A stretch of 35,340 nucleotides of DNA, taken from contig CAJUMF010000036.1 in NCBI GenBank assembly GCA_910586965.1, forward strand, positions 1 through 35,340, written 5' to 3'. Position 1 is the stretch's first letter; every line of letters begins with the position of its first letter. Below, piece after piece: positions 15,740-24,402 of this stretch. The position numbers and the translations under genes were made by a program. The DNA is from an uncultured Dorea sp. (GTDB lineage: Bacteria; Bacillota; Clostridia; Lachnospirales; Lachnospiraceae). The notes beneath the pieces are model-generated. The model saw only the letters and a list, made by a program, of their open reading frames with translations, was not told the DNA's origin and did not search any database.

Positions 15740-16707
15740 CGCAGACCACTCCTCCCCTTCGTTGCAATCCCGGCCGCCATCAGCACAATCCCAATCACCG
15801 CACAGCCCACACTTACCGTCACAAGCACAAAAAGCGTCCGCCGTTTCTCCTTCGGGAACAACCCTTTATCATAACCCGGCTGCCCTTTATGGATAAGATA
15901 ATCGCCCAAATAAATAAGAAGCAAACCGCTGCCGCCATAAAAAACCAGATACTGCCCCAGCAAATAAACAGGCATCTGAAGGAGTGCATCACTCTGCTCC
16001 ATTAATCTCCCCACATCATCCGCGCCATACGTCCCTTCCGTACCGGTCATGAATTTTAGCATCCAGGCGGCAAAGAGCGAAAAGAAATTATTGACGCCGT
16101 GTAAAAGCACATTGTAAAACATATTCCCCGTCTCCATCAGCACGTAGCCCATAGCGATTCCTAAGAAAAACGTGGGGAAAAAGCGCCAGATGCTGCCGTG
16201 AAATGCCCCGAACACCGCCGCGGTAACAAGGATCGTAAACCATTTACTGCGTTCCGGCTTAAAAAGGCTGTTAAAAAACACTCCCCGGAATACCGCCTCT
16301 TCGCAAATTGCCGGGGATACCGCTACAACGACAAACGCGGCGAGAAAGGGAATATGCATTATCGAACTGCTGATTCCCTCGCTCACCTCTGTCATTTCTT
16401 TTGGAAAGATAATCATGATCACCATTGTAACAATCATCGTCGTCAAAAGTGTGCCGAACCACAGCACCAGCGTTCCGAACACCTGATGCGCCTTCGGCCG
16501 ACGAATGGGAAATACCTTCTTTAAATCGCCGCCGAATACAAATACCACACCCACCGACAGGAAGAGCAGGATCAGCTCGGCAAACAATGTGCCGTAATAA
16601 CCGAACTGCCGCACAAGATAGTCTCCCGCAAAAAAGATATCCACCGCCGCCAAAATAAGGAGAATGACACCATGATAGGGCTTTAATTTATTCTTCCTCC
16701 GAGTCAT
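15724..16707 (-). CDS. CPBP (Abi/CAAX-type) intramembrane metalloprotease
   Basis: 327 residues with about eight membrane segments. The conserved motifs are complete: EEAVFRG (E136, E137, R141), FGAFHGS (H170) and HGVNNFF (H203, N207). These form the metal-binding active site in the membrane. Substrates of this family in Firmicutes include bacteriocin-related peptides and prenylated or lipid-linked proteins; none is indicated here. It overlaps the sirtuin gene by ATGA and overlaps the downstream RelB-like gene, so all three are probably co-translated. Confidence 0.88.
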   Translation of the reverse strand: MTRRKNKLKPYHGVILLILAAVDIFFAGDYLVRQFGYYGTLFAELILLFLSVGVVFVFGGDLKKVFPIRRPKAHQVFGTLVLWFGTLLTTMIVTMVIMIIFPKEMTEVSEGISSSIMHIPFLAAFVVVAVSPAICEEAVFRGVFFNSLFKPERSKWFTILVTAAVFGAFHGSIWRFFPTFFLGIAMGYVLMETGNMFYNVLLHGVNNFFSLFAAWMLKFMTGTEGTYGADDVGRLMEQSDALLQMPVYLLGQYLVFYGGSGLLLIYLGDYLIHKGQPGYDKGLFPKEKRRTLFVLVTVSVGCAVIGIVLMAAGIATKGRSGLRWMKN

Positions 16708-17429
16708 ACACTTATCCTTCCCATGATCTCACCGATCGGCGCTGATATGGAAAGCTCCGCGCCCACTTCTCTTGCCGTTGCGCTCTTATTGATCACAACG
16801 AGATGTTTCCCCCGGAAATAATCGATAAACCCGGCCGCCGGATACACGACCAGCGAGGTGCCGCCGATGATCAGCATATCCGCCTCGCTGATGGCCTTTA
16901 TACTCTTGCTGATCACATCCGAATCCAGGCCCTCCTCGTAGAGTACCACATCCGGCTTAATGATCCCGCCGCAGGAGCACTTCGGGATCCCGTCGCTCTC
17001 CTTCACATATGCAGCATCATAAAATTTTCTGCAGCTTTGGCAGTAATTGCGGTGGATACTGCCGTGCAGCTCCAGCACATTCTTACTCCCTGCCGCCTGA
17101 TGGAGCCCGTCGATATTCTGCGTGATCACCGCCGTAAGCTTTCCCGCTTCCTCAAGCTCGGCAAGCTTTTTATGGGCCGCATTAGGCTTTGCACCAAGGA
17201 ACATCATCTTTTCTTTATAGAACTCATAGAAGCTCTCCGTCCTATGTACAAAAAACGTATGGCTTACAATCTGCTCCGGGGAATACTTATACTTCTGCTG
17301 ATAAATCCCGTCCGCACTCCGAAAATCCGGGATATTACTCTCCGTTGACACTCCGGCCCCTCCGAAAAACACGATCCTCTCACTGTCGTCAATCATCTCC
17401 TGCAAACGCTTTACTTCCTGCTCATACAT
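16704..17429 (-). CDS. cobB: Sir2-family NAD-dependent protein deacylase
   Basis: About 241 residues. NAD-binding GAGVSTESNIPDFRS (24-38), TQNIDGLH (103-110), catalytic H122 in ELHGS, and the zinc site C130, C133, C151, C153 are all present. It removes acyl groups from lysines using NAD. The start at 17429 was chosen: AGGAGG lies nine bases upstream, whereas the ATG at 17450 lies before that site; a GTG at 17432 is an alternative. It follows the MarR regulator by 32 bases and overlaps the CPBP gene. Its sequence looks like an ordinary sirtuin rather than the class M type linked to macrodomain hydrolases. Confidence 0.93.
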   Translation of the reverse strand: MYEQEVKRLQEMIDDSERIVFFGGAGVSTESNIPDFRSADGIYQQKYKYSPEQIVSHTFFVHRTESFYEFYKEKMMFLGAKPNAAHKKLAELEEAGKLTAVITQNIDGLHQAAGSKNVLELHGSIHRNYCQSCRKFYDAAYVKESDGIPKCSCGGIIKPDVVLYEEGLDSDVISKSIKAISEADMLIIGGTSLVVYPAAGFIDYFRGKHLVVINKSATAREVGAELSISAPIGEIMGRISV

Positions 17430-17461
17430 CACTTTCCGCCTCCTGCCCATCTGTCATCCTT

Positions 17462-17911
17462 TTAACTTTGCTCACTGTATTCTTTGAAAAATATCGTCAG
17501 GGCATCCAATGTCTTAAAAAGGACAGGCAGCTCTTCCTCATCAAGTCTCTCACGGATTGCCATCGTCATCTTATGATGATAATCTGCATGATGATTGTAT
17601 GCCTTCACCCCTTTTTCTGTCAGCTTGACATACACCACTCTCCGATCCTCTTCGCTCCGATAGCGCTGCACATATTTTTTCCGCACAAGGCTGTTCATGG
17701 CTGTAGTCAGCGACCCGACCGTGATACCCAGCCGTTTTGCGATAAAGGACATGTTGTGTCCTTCACCAAGCCCGATGGCCTCGATGACATGCATATCATT
17801 ATTCGTAATATCCTTGAAATCCTCTGTGATAATTGCTTTTCCTTCCAGATCCCAGATTTCATTGATCAGATTTACCAAAATGAAATTAATCTTCTTATAT
17901 GCGTTATCCAT
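17462..17911 (-). CDS. MarR-family regulator, probable FabT-like control of fatty acid synthesis
   Basis: 149 residues. The winged-helix MarR core is clear: NNDMHVIEAIGLGEGHNMSFIAKRLGITVGSLTTAMNSLVRKKYVQRYRSEEDRRVVYVKLTEKG. It sits at the 3' end of the fatty acid synthesis gene block, in the same direction. FabT of streptococci is a MarR protein encoded with the fab genes that binds TTTGA..TCAAA palindromes, and such palindromes occur at the fabH promoter here. I therefore infer that this protein controls the operon. A 7-2-7 inverted repeat in its own upstream region suggests autoregulation. AAAGGA ribosome binding site before the ATG. Confidence 0.82.
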   Translation of the reverse strand: MDNAYKKINFILVNLINEIWDLEGKAIITEDFKDITNNDMHVIEAIGLGEGHNMSFIAKRLGITVGSLTTAMNSLVRKKYVQRYRSEEDRRVVYVKLTEKGVKAYNHHADYHHKMTMAIRERLDEEELPVLFKTLDALTIFFKEYSEQS

Positions 17912-17961
17912 ACCGCTATCCTTTCATCTTACTTATGCCCTGGTACAACGTAAGTCAAGTC

Positions 17962-17993
17962 ATACTATAGATAGTATATCATCTTTTTTGCAA
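17962..17993 (-). promoter_or_regulatory. marR promoter and palindrome
   Basis: A perfect inverted repeat ATACTAT-N2-ATAGTAT (17962-17977) overlaps a plausible -10 TATAGT (17964-17969). A TTGCAA -35 lies 18 bases upstream (17988-17993, minus strand). The palindrome differs from the FabT-like boxes at fabH, so it may bind another regulator or be a second mode for the MarR protein. Confidence 0.5.
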
Positions 17994-18014
17994 ATTCCTA
18001 TCATTTTCGAAATT

Positions 18015-19076
18015 TTACAACAATTTTTTCAAATCATCCATGACTTCCTTCACTGTCTCTATCCTGTCCGCTTTGTATGCGTTGGCTCCGCAGAACAGTA
18101 ACGCATCCTCAAGCTCGCCCTTTGCCGCATGGATCAGCGCGTCTGTGATGCAGTAGGGAATCTGCGCCGGATTACAGCGGTGCAGGCACCGGTGGCATGG
18201 ACTGTGGGGAATCCGCTCCCCAGCCGCCACCCGCCTGATCAAGTCGTTATTGATGGCACGCCCCGGCATCCCCACCGGGCTTTTCACGATGATGATGTCT
18301 TCTTTTTTCGCTTCAAGGTAAGCATTTTTATAGCGGTTATCCGCATCGCACTCCTCAGTGGTCACGAATCTTGTCGCCACCTGTACCGCGTCCACGCCCA
18401 ATAAAAACGCATCCCTTGCCGCCTCCGGTGTATCGATACCGCCGCCAAGGGCTGCGGGTATCTTTTTTCCGTATTGCTCTTCGTAACCCTTTGCCACGGC
18501 AAGGATCTTCTCCACTTCCTTTGCGTACACCGAAAAATCGTCAAACTCTGTCAGCTTCTCCCTGGCAAAGCCGAGATGGCCTCCGGCATGAGGGCCCTCG
18601 ATGACAAGCAGATCTGGAACCCGCTTATACTTTTTATCCCAGTATTTTAAGATGACTTTTGCTGATTTCTCCGTGGAGACGATGGGTGCAAGCTTCACGT
18701 CAGCGTCCCCGACGAGTCCCGGAAGGTCAGTGGGAAGCCCTGCGCCGGATACGATAAGGTCTGCCCCTGCCTCTACCGCTGCGCGCACATAATCTTCATA
18801 ATGGCGCATGGCTACCATCAAGTTGAAGCCAATGACACCTTCCGGCGCAATATTCCTTGCTTTCTCATATTCCTTTTTTATGGCTCTTAAGTTGGCCTCC
18901 TTTGTATCCGTATCAAAGTCCGGCTCCCGATAACCAATCTGGGCGGCAGAGATGATCCCTATGCCGCCCTCCAAAGCAACTGCCCCCGCAAGGCCTCCCA
19001 GACTGATCCCGATTCCCATACCGCCTTGAATAATTGGCACTTTTGCTTCTATATTTCCCATTTTCAGTGGTTTCAT
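18015..19076 (-). CDS. FabK/nitronate monooxygenase-like FMN protein
   Basis: 353 residues. TIM-barrel flavoprotein of the FabK/2-nitropropane dioxygenase family: IIQGGMGIGIS at the N terminus, IEGPHAGGHLGF with the conserved His, and ALGGGIDTPEAARDAFLLGVDAVQVATRFV for FMN phosphate binding. A C-terminal Cys-rich segment CHRCLHRCNPAQIPYC is absent from the shorter true FabK at 26085. It follows accDA by 29 bases and is probably transcribed with the fab operon. It could be a second enoyl reductase, a nitronate monooxygenase, or an oxidoreductase acting on fatty acyl intermediates. The Cys segment may bind a metal cluster; this is inference. AGGAG ribosome binding site. Confidence 0.82.
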   Translation of the reverse strand: MKPLKMGNIEAKVPIIQGGMGIGISLGGLAGAVALEGGIGIISAAQIGYREPDFDTDTKEANLRAIKKEYEKARNIAPEGVIGFNLMVAMRHYEDYVRAAVEAGADLIVSGAGLPTDLPGLVGDADVKLAPIVSTEKSAKVILKYWDKKYKRVPDLLVIEGPHAGGHLGFAREKLTEFDDFSVYAKEVEKILAVAKGYEEQYGKKIPAALGGGIDTPEAARDAFLLGVDAVQVATRFVTTEECDADNRYKNAYLEAKKEDIIIVKSPVGMPGRAINNDLIRRVAAGERIPHSPCHRCLHRCNPAQIPYCITDALIHAAKGELEDALLFCGANAYKADRIETVKEVMDDLKKLL

Positions 19077-19105
19077 TCTATTTTTCTCCTGCTTGATACC
19101 TACAG

Positions 19106-20845
19106 TTACAGATTACGGAAGCGCATATAACGGTATTCCGTAAGCTCCTCTTCACTCATCCTTCCATATTCTGCAAGAAATCTTGTAATCTCTTCTCGCA
19201 AAGGACGGATGACTTGCCCGAAGTTCTCCGCCGAAAAATCCTGCGGCTCTTCAAATACCTTCTCCACGATTCCCAGTTTACAGAGGTCTTTTGCTGTCAG
19301 CTTCATCACCTCTGCCGCCTCTTTTGCCTTGCTGCTGTCTTTCCAGAGGATACTTGCAAAGCCTTCCGGAGATAGAATGGAATATACGGAATTTTCTAAC
19401 ATCCACACTTCATCCGCCGTCGCCATAGCTAACGCGCCGCCGCTGCCGCCTTCTCCGATAATGACGGAGAGCACCGGAACCCTAAGGGCAGACATCTCAT
19501 AGATATTTCTGGCGATAGCTTCCCCCTGTCCCCGCTCCTCTGCCTCTAAGCCGCAGAATGCGCCGGGAGTATCCACAAAACAGATGACCGGCCGATGGAA
19601 CTTCTCAGCCTGCTTCATCAATCGCAACGCCTTGCGGTAGCCTTCCGGAGACGGCATACCGAAGTTCCGCTCGATATTCTCCTTTGTATTGGTCCCCTTC
19701 GCCTGGGCGATCACTGTGACCGGCACACCGTCAAATCTTGCCACGCCGCCGATTACTGCCCGGTCGTCCTTAAAGAGGCGGTCTCCGTGAAGTTCCACAA
19801 AATCCGTAAATAAACTTTCGATATAATCACTTCCCACCGGGCGGTCCTGCATACGGGAAAGCATCACCCGGTCCCAGGCGGAAAGATGCTCTGCCGCCTT
19901 ACTATGGCTGACATTGCCAGTGAATCTGCTGTCTGTCAAAGCTTCTCTGTCCGCTGTCTGCTCTCTGCCTTCTTTCAAAAGTTCCTTCTCTGCATGGAGC
20001 TTAAGAAGATTCGCCAGCGTTTCCTTAAGCTCGCTTCTTTCCACAATCCCATCAAGGAAACCATGCTCCAGCAAGAATTCTGACCGCTGGAAGCCCTTGG
20101 GAAGCTTCTGCCCGATGGTCTGCTCGATCACCCGCGGCCCGGCAAATCCGATCAGCGCTTTTGGTTCCGCAAGGATAATATCCCCAAGCATGGCAAAGCT
20201 TGCCGTCACCCCGCCTGTCGTGGGATCGGTAAGAACGCTGATATAGAGAAGTCCTGCATCGCTGTGGCGCTTTAAAGCCGCGGAAGTCTTCGCCATCTGC
20301 ATAAGAGAAGTGATCCCTTCCTGCATCCTCGCCCCGCCGGAGCAGGCAAAGAGGATTACCGGCAGCCACTCTTTTGTCGCCCGCTCCACCGCCCGCGCGA
20401 TCTTCTCTCCGACTACTTCGCCCATGCTGGCCATGAGAAATCTGCCGTCACAGACACCGATTACCGTCTCTGTGCCGTCAATCTTTGCTTTTCCGGTAAT
20501 CACCGCCTCATCAAGCCCGGTCTTTTCTTTAAGTCCCTGAAGCTTCTCCGGGTAACCTTTATATTCCAGGGGATTCTTTGTATCAAGGCTTTTGTCCCAC
20601 TCCTCAAAAGTTCCTTCATCCGCCACAAACTCTATCCGGCGGTATGCATGCATACGGAAATACCCGCCGCACTTCGGGCAGATATAAGCGTCCTTTTTTA
20701 CATCCTCTGCAATGATGGCCGCCCCGCATTTGTTGCATTTCCGAAGTAGTCCCTCGGGAACCTCCGGGCGGGCGGTCTCCGCTTTGTATTCACTTCTTCT
20801 CAGTGTAGAATATTTCGTCTTCTTGAACATATTATCCAGCTTCAT
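19106..20845 (-). CDS. accDA: acetyl-CoA carboxylase carboxyltransferase, fused beta and alpha subunits
   Basis: 579 residues. Residues 1-288 are AccD, with its zinc ribbon (C37, C40, C56, C59) and the carboxyltransferase core (SGGARMQEG, TTGGVTASFAMLGD). After a short linker (about 289-320), residues 322-579 are AccA (WDRVMLSR.QDRP, FVELHGDR, GGVARFDG, FVDTPGAFCG.EAEERGQGEAIA). Most bacteria encode these as two proteins; here they are one chain with much of the usual AccA N-terminal helical region lost. It transfers carboxyl from biotin on AccB to acetyl-CoA to make malonyl-CoA. The start overlaps accC by ATGA. Confidence 0.95.
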   Translation of the reverse strand: MKLDNMFKKTKYSTLRRSEYKAETARPEVPEGLLRKCNKCGAAIIAEDVKKDAYICPKCGGYFRMHAYRRIEFVADEGTFEEWDKSLDTKNPLEYKGYPEKLQGLKEKTGLDEAVITGKAKIDGTETVIGVCDGRFLMASMGEVVGEKIARAVERATKEWLPVILFACSGGARMQEGITSLMQMAKTSAALKRHSDAGLLYISVLTDPTTGGVTASFAMLGDIILAEPKALIGFAGPRVIEQTIGQKLPKGFQRSEFLLEHGFLDGIVERSELKETLANLLKLHAEKELLKEGREQTADREALTDSRFTGNVSHSKAAEHLSAWDRVMLSRMQDRPVGSDYIESLFTDFVELHGDRLFKDDRAVIGGVARFDGVPVTVIAQAKGTNTKENIERNFGMPSPEGYRKALRLMKQAEKFHRPVICFVDTPGAFCGLEAEERGQGEAIARNIYEMSALRVPVLSVIIGEGGSGGALAMATADEVWMLENSVYSILSPEGFASILWKDSSKAKEAAEVMKLTAKDLCKLGIVEKVFEEPQDFSAENFGQVIRPLREEITRFLAEYGRMSEEELTEYRYMRFRNL

Positions 20846-22200
20846 ACATTTTCACCTTCGGCTGTTCCTAATTTTTCGATAAATTCTATATCAATATCTC
20901 CGGCGATATAATCCGGATGATTCAAAATCTCATACTGATAATCCACATTCGTATCAATTCCTTCGATAATAATCTCCCCCAGGGCGCTGCGCATCTTCGC
21001 GATTGCTTCCTTACGGTTCTTCGCCCAGACGATAAGCTTCGCCACCATGGAATCATAATAGGGCGGAATCGTATAACCACTGTAGATAGCAGAGTCAATC
21101 CGTATGCCCTTACCGCCCGGAAGATACATATCTTTTACCGTTCCGGGTGAAGGCCTAAATCCTTTCGCCGGGTTCTCCGCATTGATCCGGCACTCGATGG
21201 AATGTCCGGTAAGATGCACATCCTCCTGTGAGTAAGAAAGCTTTTTCCCGGAAGCGATCCGAATCTGCTCTTTGACCAAATCAATTCCGGTTACCCATTC
21301 CGTCACGGGATGCTCTACCTGAATCCGGGTATTCATCTCCATAAAATAAAAGTTGTTATTCTTCTCGAGCAGAAATTCGATGGTTCCCGCATTGACATAT
21401 CCGGCCGCCTTGGCAGCCTTTACTGCCGCTTCGCCCATTCTCTTTCGAAGTTCATCATTAAGCGCTGCGGACGGAGATTCTTCAATCATTTTCTGATGAT
21501 TTCTCTGCACAGAACAGTCACGTTCTCCGAGATGGATCACATTTCCGAAAGAATCTGCTAAAATCTGAAACTCAATATGTCTTGGATGCTGCACGAAATG
21601 TTCGATATACATGGTATTATCCCCGAAAGCCATCTGGGTCTCCTTCTGGGCTGTCAGAAAGCTTGACTCGAACTCCTCCGGCGTATCCGCTACGCGCATA
21701 CCCTTGCCGCCGCCGCCAAGAGCAGCTTTTACGATGACCGGATAACCAATCTTTTCAGCAGCTTCCTTCCCTGCCTGCGCATCGTAGATTGGCTCTGTCG
21801 TGCCCGGAATGACCGGAACGCCTGCCGCCACCATCGTATTTCTCGCCTCCTGCTTATTGCCGAGACGGGCGATCACCTCGGAGTCCGGCCCGATAAAGGT
21901 GATGTTGCACTGCTCGCAAAGCTCTGCAAATTTGCTGTTTTCCGACAGGAATCCAAAGCCTGGATGGATAGCATCCGCGCCGGTTATGATGGTGGCGCTG
22001 ATAATGCGGTCCATGCTTAAGTAGCTTTCCGATGATGGAGCCGGCCCGATACAGACCGCCTCGTCTGCAAGCTTCGTATGGAGCGCTTCTCTGTCAGCCT
22101 CCGAATATACAGCAACCGTCTCAATTCCCATCTCCCGGCAGGCCCGGATGATGCGCACCGCAATCTCCCCCCGGTTGGCGATTAATATCTTCTTTATCAT
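20842..22200 (-). CDS. accC: acetyl-CoA carboxylase, biotin carboxylase subunit
   Basis: About 452 residues, full length. The N terminus MIKKILIANRGEIAVRI, the ATP-grasp glycine loop GGGGKGMRV, MEMNTRIQVEHPVTE (biotin carboxylase signature) and HSIECRINAENP are all present. It carboxylates the biotin on AccB using ATP and bicarbonate. The ATG at 22200 was preferred over a GTG at 22209, because AGGTGA lies five bases before it and it matches the family N terminus. It starts ten bases after the fabZ stop and overlaps accDA by four bases. Confidence 0.96.
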   Translation of the reverse strand: MIKKILIANRGEIAVRIIRACREMGIETVAVYSEADREALHTKLADEAVCIGPAPSSESYLSMDRIISATIITGADAIHPGFGFLSENSKFAELCEQCNITFIGPDSEVIARLGNKQEARNTMVAAGVPVIPGTTEPIYDAQAGKEAAEKIGYPVIVKAALGGGGKGMRVADTPEEFESSFLTAQKETQMAFGDNTMYIEHFVQHPRHIEFQILADSFGNVIHLGERDCSVQRNHQKMIEESPSAALNDELRKRMGEAAVKAAKAAGYVNAGTIEFLLEKNNNFYFMEMNTRIQVEHPVTEWVTGIDLVKEQIRIASGKKLSYSQEDVHLTGHSIECRINAENPAKGFRPSPGTVKDMYLPGGKGIRIDSAIYSGYTIPPYYDSMVAKLIVWAKNRKEAIAKMRSALGEIIIEGIDTNVDYQYEILNHPDYIAGDIDIEFIEKLGTAEGENV

Positions 22201-22209
22201 CTCTGTCAC

Positions 22210-22638
22210 CTATCCAATCATAAATGTAAGCTCTGCACTGACAACGACTTTTCCGTCCACACTGGCAACCGCCTCTCCGATGCCGACAGGTCCTTTCTGC
22301 CGGATAATCTTTGTCTCTAAGCGCACTTTGTCTCCCGGAACAATCTTACCCTTGAACTTGCACTTGTTGATTCCGCCAAAATATGCGGTCTTCCCCCGGT
22401 TTTCTTCCTGACTTAAGATGGCTACCGCACCGGCCTGGGCCAATGCCTCCACCGTCAGCACTCCCGGCATCACCGGCTCCTTCGGAAAATGTCCTGCGAA
22501 AAATTCCTCTCTATAGGAGACGCATTTGTAGCCTACTGCATACTGTCCCGGCTCGTAGTCTTCGATATAATCGAGCAGCAGGAAGGGATGCCTGTGGGGG
22601 ATGATTTTCTTGATTTCATTAATATCTAAATGCTTCAT
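22210..22638 (-). CDS. fabZ: 3-hydroxyacyl-ACP dehydratase
   Basis: 142 residues. IIPHRHPFLLLD at 12-23, catalytic H50 in FAGHFPKEPVMPGV and E64 in LTVEALAQ show a hotdog-fold FabZ. It dehydrates 3-hydroxyacyl-ACP to trans-2-enoyl-ACP. No fabA or fabM is in the operon, so unsaturated fatty acid synthesis must be arranged differently or elsewhere. Lies between accB and accC. Confidence 0.95.
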   Translation of the reverse strand: MKHLDINEIKKIIPHRHPFLLLDYIEDYEPGQYAVGYKCVSYREEFFAGHFPKEPVMPGVLTVEALAQAGAVAILSQEENRGKTAYFGGINKCKFKGKIVPGDKVRLETKIIRQKGPVGIGEAVASVDGKVVVSAELTFMIG

Positions 22639-22655
22639 GTCTAAAGCTACCTCTC

Positions 22656-23129
22656 TTATCTCAATCTGAACAAAGGCTGGTTATACTCTACCGGCTTGCC
22701 GTTCTCTACCAGAACTTCTTCGATCACACCGTCATACTCGCTCTCAATCTCGTTCATCAGCTTCATCGCTTCCACGATGGCAAGGGTCTGCCCTTTTTTC
22801 ACCGTATCGCCCACGGCTACAAAAGGATCTGCATCCTCGGCGGGTGCTGTATAAAATGTCCCTACCAGAGGAGAAAGGACTAATTTTCCTTCCGGCTTCG
22901 TGCTGCTTTCCTCTGTCTTCTCCGTCGCCAGGCTGCTTACCTCCTGGGTCTGCACTACAGTTGTGTTCTGGATGTTCCAGTCATCGGCACTTGCTGCATT
23001 TCCCACAGGCATTGCATTCTTTACTTCTTTGCCAAGTTTGATCTTTACGCCTTTTTCTTCGTACTGGAAGCTGGTTAAGGCTGATGCCGATACGGTTTCT
23101 ATTAATTTAATGAGATGTTCAAATTCCAT
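22656..23129 (-). CDS. accB: biotin carboxyl carrier protein of acetyl-CoA carboxylase
   Basis: 157 residues. N-terminal helical region, then a Ser/Thr/Glu-rich linker (about 40-82), then the biotinyl domain with the EAMKLMNE motif and biotinylated K123. It carries carboxyl groups from AccC to AccDA. The ATG at 23129 was chosen; a TTG at 23135 in frame is nearer GAGGAG and is also possible. Confidence 0.94.
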   Translation of the reverse strand: MEFEHLIKLIETVSASALTSFQYEEKGVKIKLGKEVKNAMPVGNAASADDWNIQNTTVVQTQEVSSLATEKTEESSTKPEGKLVLSPLVGTFYTAPAEDADPFVAVGDTVKKGQTLAIVEAMKLMNEIESEYDGVIEEVLVENGKPVEYNQPLFRLR

Positions 23130-23144
23130 ATTCAAATTTCTCCT

Positions 23145-24386
23145 CTATGCTTCGTACTTTTTCAAAAGTAAAGTTGCATTGTGTCCGCCGAATCCAAGGG
23201 AATTGGTAAGTACGCAGTTGATGTCCTTTTTAACCGGCGCGCCGATGGCATAATTCAAGTCACACTCTTCTGGATCGACATCTTTCGTTCCAACTGTCTG
23301 ATGGATGAATCCGTCCTCTATAGACTTCACGCAGACGATAAATTCCACGCCGCCTGCCGCTCCCAAAAGATGCCCGATCATAGATTTGGTCGAGTTGACC
23401 ACTACATCCTTCGCTGCATCACCAAGCGCAAGATGGATCGCCCTCGTCTCAAACAAGTCATTGTGATGGGTACTGGTTCCGTGTGCATTTATATAATCTA
23501 CCTGTGAAGGTTCAACGCCGCCTTCTTCCATCGCAAGGCTCATGGCTTTGGCTGCACCGCTGCCGTCCTCCGCCGGGGACGTGATGTGGTATGCGTCTCC
23601 CGTCGCACCGTATCCTGCAACCTCCGCATAGATCTTCGCACCTCTCACCTTCGCATGTTCAAGCTCCTCTAACACTACCACTCCGGCTCCTTCGCCCAGC
23701 ACAAATCCGTCTCTTGCTTTGTCAAATGGAATCGACGCCCGCTTCGGGTCTGTGGAGGTGGAAAGCGCGGTAAGCCCCGTAAATCCTGCTACACCTGTGG
23801 GACAGATACAGCTCTCGCATCCTCCGGCAATCATAATGTCCGCATCGTTATACTGGATTGCCCGAAAAGCATCTCCGATGGAATTGGTCCCGGATGCGCA
23901 GGCCGTCACTACATTGGTGCATTTCCCCTTAAATCCAAGCTGGATAGAGATATTGCCCGCCGCCATATTGGAGATCATCAGCGGCACCATCAAAGGATGT
24001 ACCTTTCCCGGCCCCTTTGTCTGAATCTTCGTATATTCCCGCTCTACGGTCTCAAGGCTTCCGATTCCCGAGCCGACGATGACACCTGCACGGAAGGGGT
24101 CTTCTTTCTTCATATCAAGCCCTGAATCCTCATAAGCTTCTTTTGCTGCCGCCACAGCATACTGTGCAAATGGTTCCATGCGTTTTGCCGCCTTAACGTC
24201 CATCCGCTCCTTCGGATTGAAGGCTTTTACTTCTGCCGCCAGCTTTACTTTATAATCTGCAGTGTCGAATCTGGTAATCTCCCCGATTCCTGTTTTTCCT
24301 TCCTTAATTCCGCTCCAGAACTCCTCCACCGTATTGCCGATCGGCGTCACGGCGCCAAGTCCTGTCACTACTACTCGTCTCTTCAT
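23145..24386 (-). CDS. fabF: 3-oxoacyl-ACP synthase II
   Basis: 413 residues. The Cys-His-His catalytic triad of elongating condensing enzymes is visible: C163 in TACASGTNSIG, H302 in NAHGTSTHHND, and H339 in NSTKSMIGHLLGAAGG. It extends acyl-ACP with malonyl-ACP. GGAGAGGAG ribosome binding site; 16 bases after fabG. Confidence 0.97.
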   Translation of the reverse strand: MKRRVVVTGLGAVTPIGNTVEEFWSGIKEGKTGIGEITRFDTADYKVKLAAEVKAFNPKERMDVKAAKRMEPFAQYAVAAAKEAYEDSGLDMKKEDPFRAGVIVGSGIGSLETVEREYTKIQTKGPGKVHPLMVPLMISNMAAGNISIQLGFKGKCTNVVTACASGTNSIGDAFRAIQYNDADIMIAGGCESCICPTGVAGFTGLTALSTSTDPKRASIPFDKARDGFVLGEGAGVVVLEELEHAKVRGAKIYAEVAGYGATGDAYHITSPAEDGSGAAKAMSLAMEEGGVEPSQVDYINAHGTSTHHNDLFETRAIHLALGDAAKDVVVNSTKSMIGHLLGAAGGVEFIVCVKSIEDGFIHQTVGTKDVDPEECDLNYAIGAPVKKDINCVLTNSLGFGGHNATLLLKKYEA

Positions 24387-24402
24387 CCTGCTTCTCCTCT
24401 CC

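Noticed and set aside
16704..17429. SirTM (class M sirtuin) partner of the macrodomain hydrolase
   Set aside because: The sirtuin has the ordinary catalytic and zinc motifs and lies about 9 kb away with MarR and CPBP genes; no lipoate ligase or GcvH-like gene is near.
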